This document shows, piece by piece, positions 6,905-8,675 of a stretch of DNA of 8,675 nt. Position numbers and translations under genes: made by a program. The notes beneath the pieces are model-generated. The model had not been told where the DNA came from. It did not search any database and was given only the letters and a program-made list of their open reading frames with translations. The stretch comes from an uncultured Parvularculaceae bacterium. GTDB lineage: Bacteria > Pseudomonadota > Alphaproteobacteria > Caulobacterales > Parvularculaceae. Each line of letters starts with the position of its first letter. Within the stretch, counting starts at the first letter, position 1. The stretch spans positions 1 through 8,675 of the forward strand of contig CAMYNO010000069.1 of the NCBI GenBank assembly GCA_947259815.1, written 5' to 3'.

Positions 6905-6994
6905 CCTGAGGAAAATTTTTCCTACGCCCTTCGAGACGAGCCTTCGGCTCCCTCAGGGTGGAGGAAAATTTTGTCTCGAAGGATGGATGGCGTA
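6905..6994. repeat. Nested palindromic REP-like intergenic element
   Basis: Several nested symmetries fill the gap between convergent ychF and mtnP. CCTTCGAGAC (6928-6937) is inverted at 6973-6982. CCTGAGG (6905-6911) is inverted at 6951-6957. A tight hairpin GAGCC-TTC-GGCTC lies at 6938-6950, and AGGAAAA-T-TTTTCCT at 6909-6923. TACGCC (6923-6928) is inverted at 6989-6994. A 12-nt direct repeat GAGGAAAATTTT occurs at 6908-6919 and 6961-6972. The CCTTCGAGAC...CCTCAGG layout resembles dispersed intergenic palindromes I recall from many alphaproteobacteria. It could end transcripts from both sides. Only one copy is in this window, so dispersal is inferred. Confidence 0.72.
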
Positions 6995-7011
6995 AATCAC
7001 AACAAGCCGCT

Positions 7012-7902
7012 CTAACCTGCAGTTTTATTAAGAAATCGCCCCGCCACCGCATCGAGCTTCGACACCATGTCGGGGTCACGCGCATCGGGCGCGGTAATGA
7101 CAGCAAAATCGAGCACTGTTTCAACGCCGAGCGGCGATGCGGCGCGCGTCGCGCCGAGGCGTTTTGCCAGTGCCTCGATCAGGCGCGCTGCATTTTTTGC
7201 ATTCTGCGCCATCACTTCAAGCACTTTGGAAACCTCAACCGGTCCTTCCGTCTCGTGCCAGCAATCGTAATCGGTCACCATGGCGACGCTCGCATAAGGC
7301 AACTCCGCCTCGCGTGCGAGCTTCGCCTCCGGCATGTTGGTCATGCCGATGACGTCGCATCCCCATGATTGATAGAGTTTCGATTCCGCCAGCGAAGAAA
7401 ACTGCGGACCGTTAATCGCCAGATAGGTTCCGGTTTCAGCGTGCTCTATATTGAGCGCGGCGCAGGCGCCCACAGCGGCTTCCGCCAGCGCGGGACACAC
7501 CGGATGCGCCATGGAGACATGGGCGACAAAGCCGGGTCCGAAAAACGTGCTCTCCCGCCCGCTTGTGCGGTCGATAAACTGGTCGACAATGACAAACGTT
7601 CCCGGCGACAACTCTTCACGAAACGATCCGCATGCTGATAATGAAATGATGTCCGTCACGCCGGCGCGTTTCATGGCGTCGATATTGGCGCGGTAATTCA
7701 CGGCGCTGGGGGGCAATTTGTGGCCGGCGCCATGGCGGGCGAGAAAGACAACGTCGGCGCCTTCAATCCGTCCACGCACCAACGGGACGGAGGGCGGCCC
7801 CCATGGCGTTTCGATTTCCAGTTGTTCGGCGTCCTGCAACGCCTCTGCGCGATAGACGCCCGATCCGCCGATAAAACCGACGACGCGATGATTACTGTTC
7901 AC
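7012..7902 (-). CDS. mtnP: S-methyl-5'-thioadenosine phosphorylase
   Basis: This enzyme splits methylthioadenosine, a by-product of polyamine and quorum-signal synthesis, with phosphate into adenine and methylthioribose-1-phosphate for methionine salvage. The 296-residue protein has the PNP/MTAP fold signatures: GGSGVY (12-17), RHGAGH (56-61), NYRANI (69-74), SACGSFREEL (89-98), GPQFSSLAES (165-174), GMTNMPEAKLAREA (186-199) and TDYDCW (210-215). The NM pair and the two Asp residues of TDYDCW are as in human MTAP and favour an adenine-type substrate over purine nucleoside or methylthioinosine phosphorylase. The start is a GTG; no upstream ATG exists before the glpK stop and no nearby downstream ATG would keep GGSG. 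Only 17 nt separate it from glpK, and the TGAGG at the glpK stop or the internal GGGCG may serve as its weak ribosome site. The pair is probably co-transcribed. No other methionine-salvage gene is in view. Confidence 0.94.
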   Translation of the reverse strand: MNSNHRVVGFIGGSGVYRAEALQDAEQLEIETPWGPPSVPLVRGRIEGADVVFLARHGAGHKLPPSAVNYRANIDAMKRAGVTDIISLSACGSFREELSPGTFVIVDQFIDRTSGRESTFFGPGFVAHVSMAHPVCPALAEAAVGACAALNIEHAETGTYLAINGPQFSSLAESKLYQSWGCDVIGMTNMPEAKLAREAELPYASVAMVTDYDCWHETEGPVEVSKVLEVMAQNAKNAARLIEALAKRLGATRAASPLGVETVLDFAVITAPDARDPDMVSKLDAVAGRFLNKTAG

Positions 7903-7919
7903 AAATTTACGCCCGTGCC

Positions 7920-8675
7920 TCAGGTTAACAATGTGCGTTCAAGCGCCTTTGCCCAACCGCCAAGCGCGCGGTTGCGCTCCTCCGGCGCCATGGCCGGCTG
8001 AAAGCGCGCGTCGATCCGGCGGCTCTCGGCGATTTCATCAAGCCCTTGGTAAATTCCGGCCTGTAACCCGGCGAGACGCGCGGCGCCGAGCGCGGTTGTC
8101 TCCAGAACCTTTGGGCGTTCCACGGTGACATCCAGAATGTCGGACAGGAATTGCATGATCCAGTCATTGGCGACCATGCCGCCATCGACGCGCAAGGTCT
8201 GCACCACGGCGCCGTCATTCGCCATGGCCGAAATCAAATCCGCCGTCTGATAGGCGACGCATTCAAGGGCGGCGCGCGCCAGTTCCGCGCGCCCGGCGCC
8301 GCGGCTTAATCCGTATACGGCGCCCCTCGCCTGCGGCGCCCAGTGCGGCGCGCCAAGGCCGGTGAAGGCGGGCACAAGGTAAACCCCGTTATTCGTCTCA
8401 ATGCTTTCTGCAAGCGCCTGTGTTTCCGCCGCATCCTTGATGATTCTCAATTCATCGCGCAGCCATTGAATGGCCGCGCCGGCAACGAAGATCGAGCCCT
8501 CAAGCGCATAGGTCGTCTCGCCATTGAGGCGCCAAGCAATGGTCGAAAGCAGGTTGTTTGTCGACACAACCGGCTTGTCGCCGGTATTCGCCACGACAAA
8601 GCATCCCGTTCCATAGGTGCTTTTTACATCGCCCTTGGCGAAACAGGCCTGGCCGAAGGCCGCCGCCTGCTGGTC
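7920..8675 (-). CDS. glpK: Glycerol kinase, C-terminal half (runs off right edge)
   Basis: The frame is open from the right edge to the TGA at 7920, giving 251 residues; full enzymes have about 500, so roughly the second half is present. Glycerol kinase phosphorylates glycerol to sn-glycerol-3-phosphate with ATP in the cytoplasm. The visible part starts inside the conserved [12 protein letters not shown] and continues with [23 protein letters not shown], the FGGY-family signature [20 protein letters not shown], and [13 protein letters not shown]. These residues belong to the ATP-binding second domain. They match glycerol kinase rather than xylulokinase or other FGGY kinases. A GTG at 8594 is internal and not a start. 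No glpF or glpD lies within the window, and the downstream partner is mtnP. Confidence 0.95.
   Translation of the reverse strand, partial: DQQAAAFGQACFAKGDVKSTYGTGCFVVANTGDKPVVSTNNLLSTIAWRLNGETTYALEGSIFVAGAAIQWLRDELRIIKDAAETQALAESIETNNGVYLVPAFTGLGAPHWAPQARGAVYGLSRGAGRAELARAALECVAYQTADLISAMANDGAVVQTLRVDGGMVANDWIMQFLSDILDVTVERPKVLETTALGAARLAGLQAGIYQGLDEIAESRRIDARFQPAMAPEERNRALGGWAKALERTLLT

Overview
The window comes from a fairly GC-rich Gram-negative bacterium, most likely an alphaproteobacterium. The evidence is the long acidic tail on bL25, the tailed Pth, the TonB-receptor style and the CCTTCGAGAC-type intergenic palindrome. A Caulobacterales/Parvularculales-like lineage is a guess from protein style only. 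Apart from one surface-uptake locus, the gene content is housekeeping.

Left part (1-3832, minus strand): a two-gene unit. It starts with a 941-residue outer-membrane lipoprotein built from two tandem copies of a roughly 430-450 residue beta-helix-like module. After an 80-bp gap with a perfect 9-bp-stem hairpin comes a TonB-dependent receptor whose N-terminal 308 residues lie in the window; the rest runs off the left edge. The plausible reading is a two-component outer-membrane system, with a surface lipoprotein serving a TonB-dependent transporter. The substrate is unknown. About 100 bp upstream of the lipoprotein is an A/T-rich site with GTCAC repeats 22 bp apart. It weakly resembles a Pho box, so phosphate control is a testable but unproven idea.

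Middle (3833-6867): a 464-bp divergent intergenic region carries a convincing sigma-70 promoter and a structured leader for rplY (bL25). A strong intrinsic terminator follows, then pth (peptidyl-tRNA hydrolase) and ychF (OLA1-family ATPase). This is a common translation-related cluster on the plus strand.

Right part (6868-8675): a nested palindromic, REP-like element lies between convergent genes. Beyond it, on the minus strand, is mtnP (methylthioadenosine phosphorylase) with a GTG start. It sits 17 nt downstream of glpK (glycerol kinase), whose C-terminal half is present and which runs off the right edge.

The most interesting part is the lipoprotein/TonB-receptor locus. I recognise the families, and I do not see evidence for a wholly new type of system.
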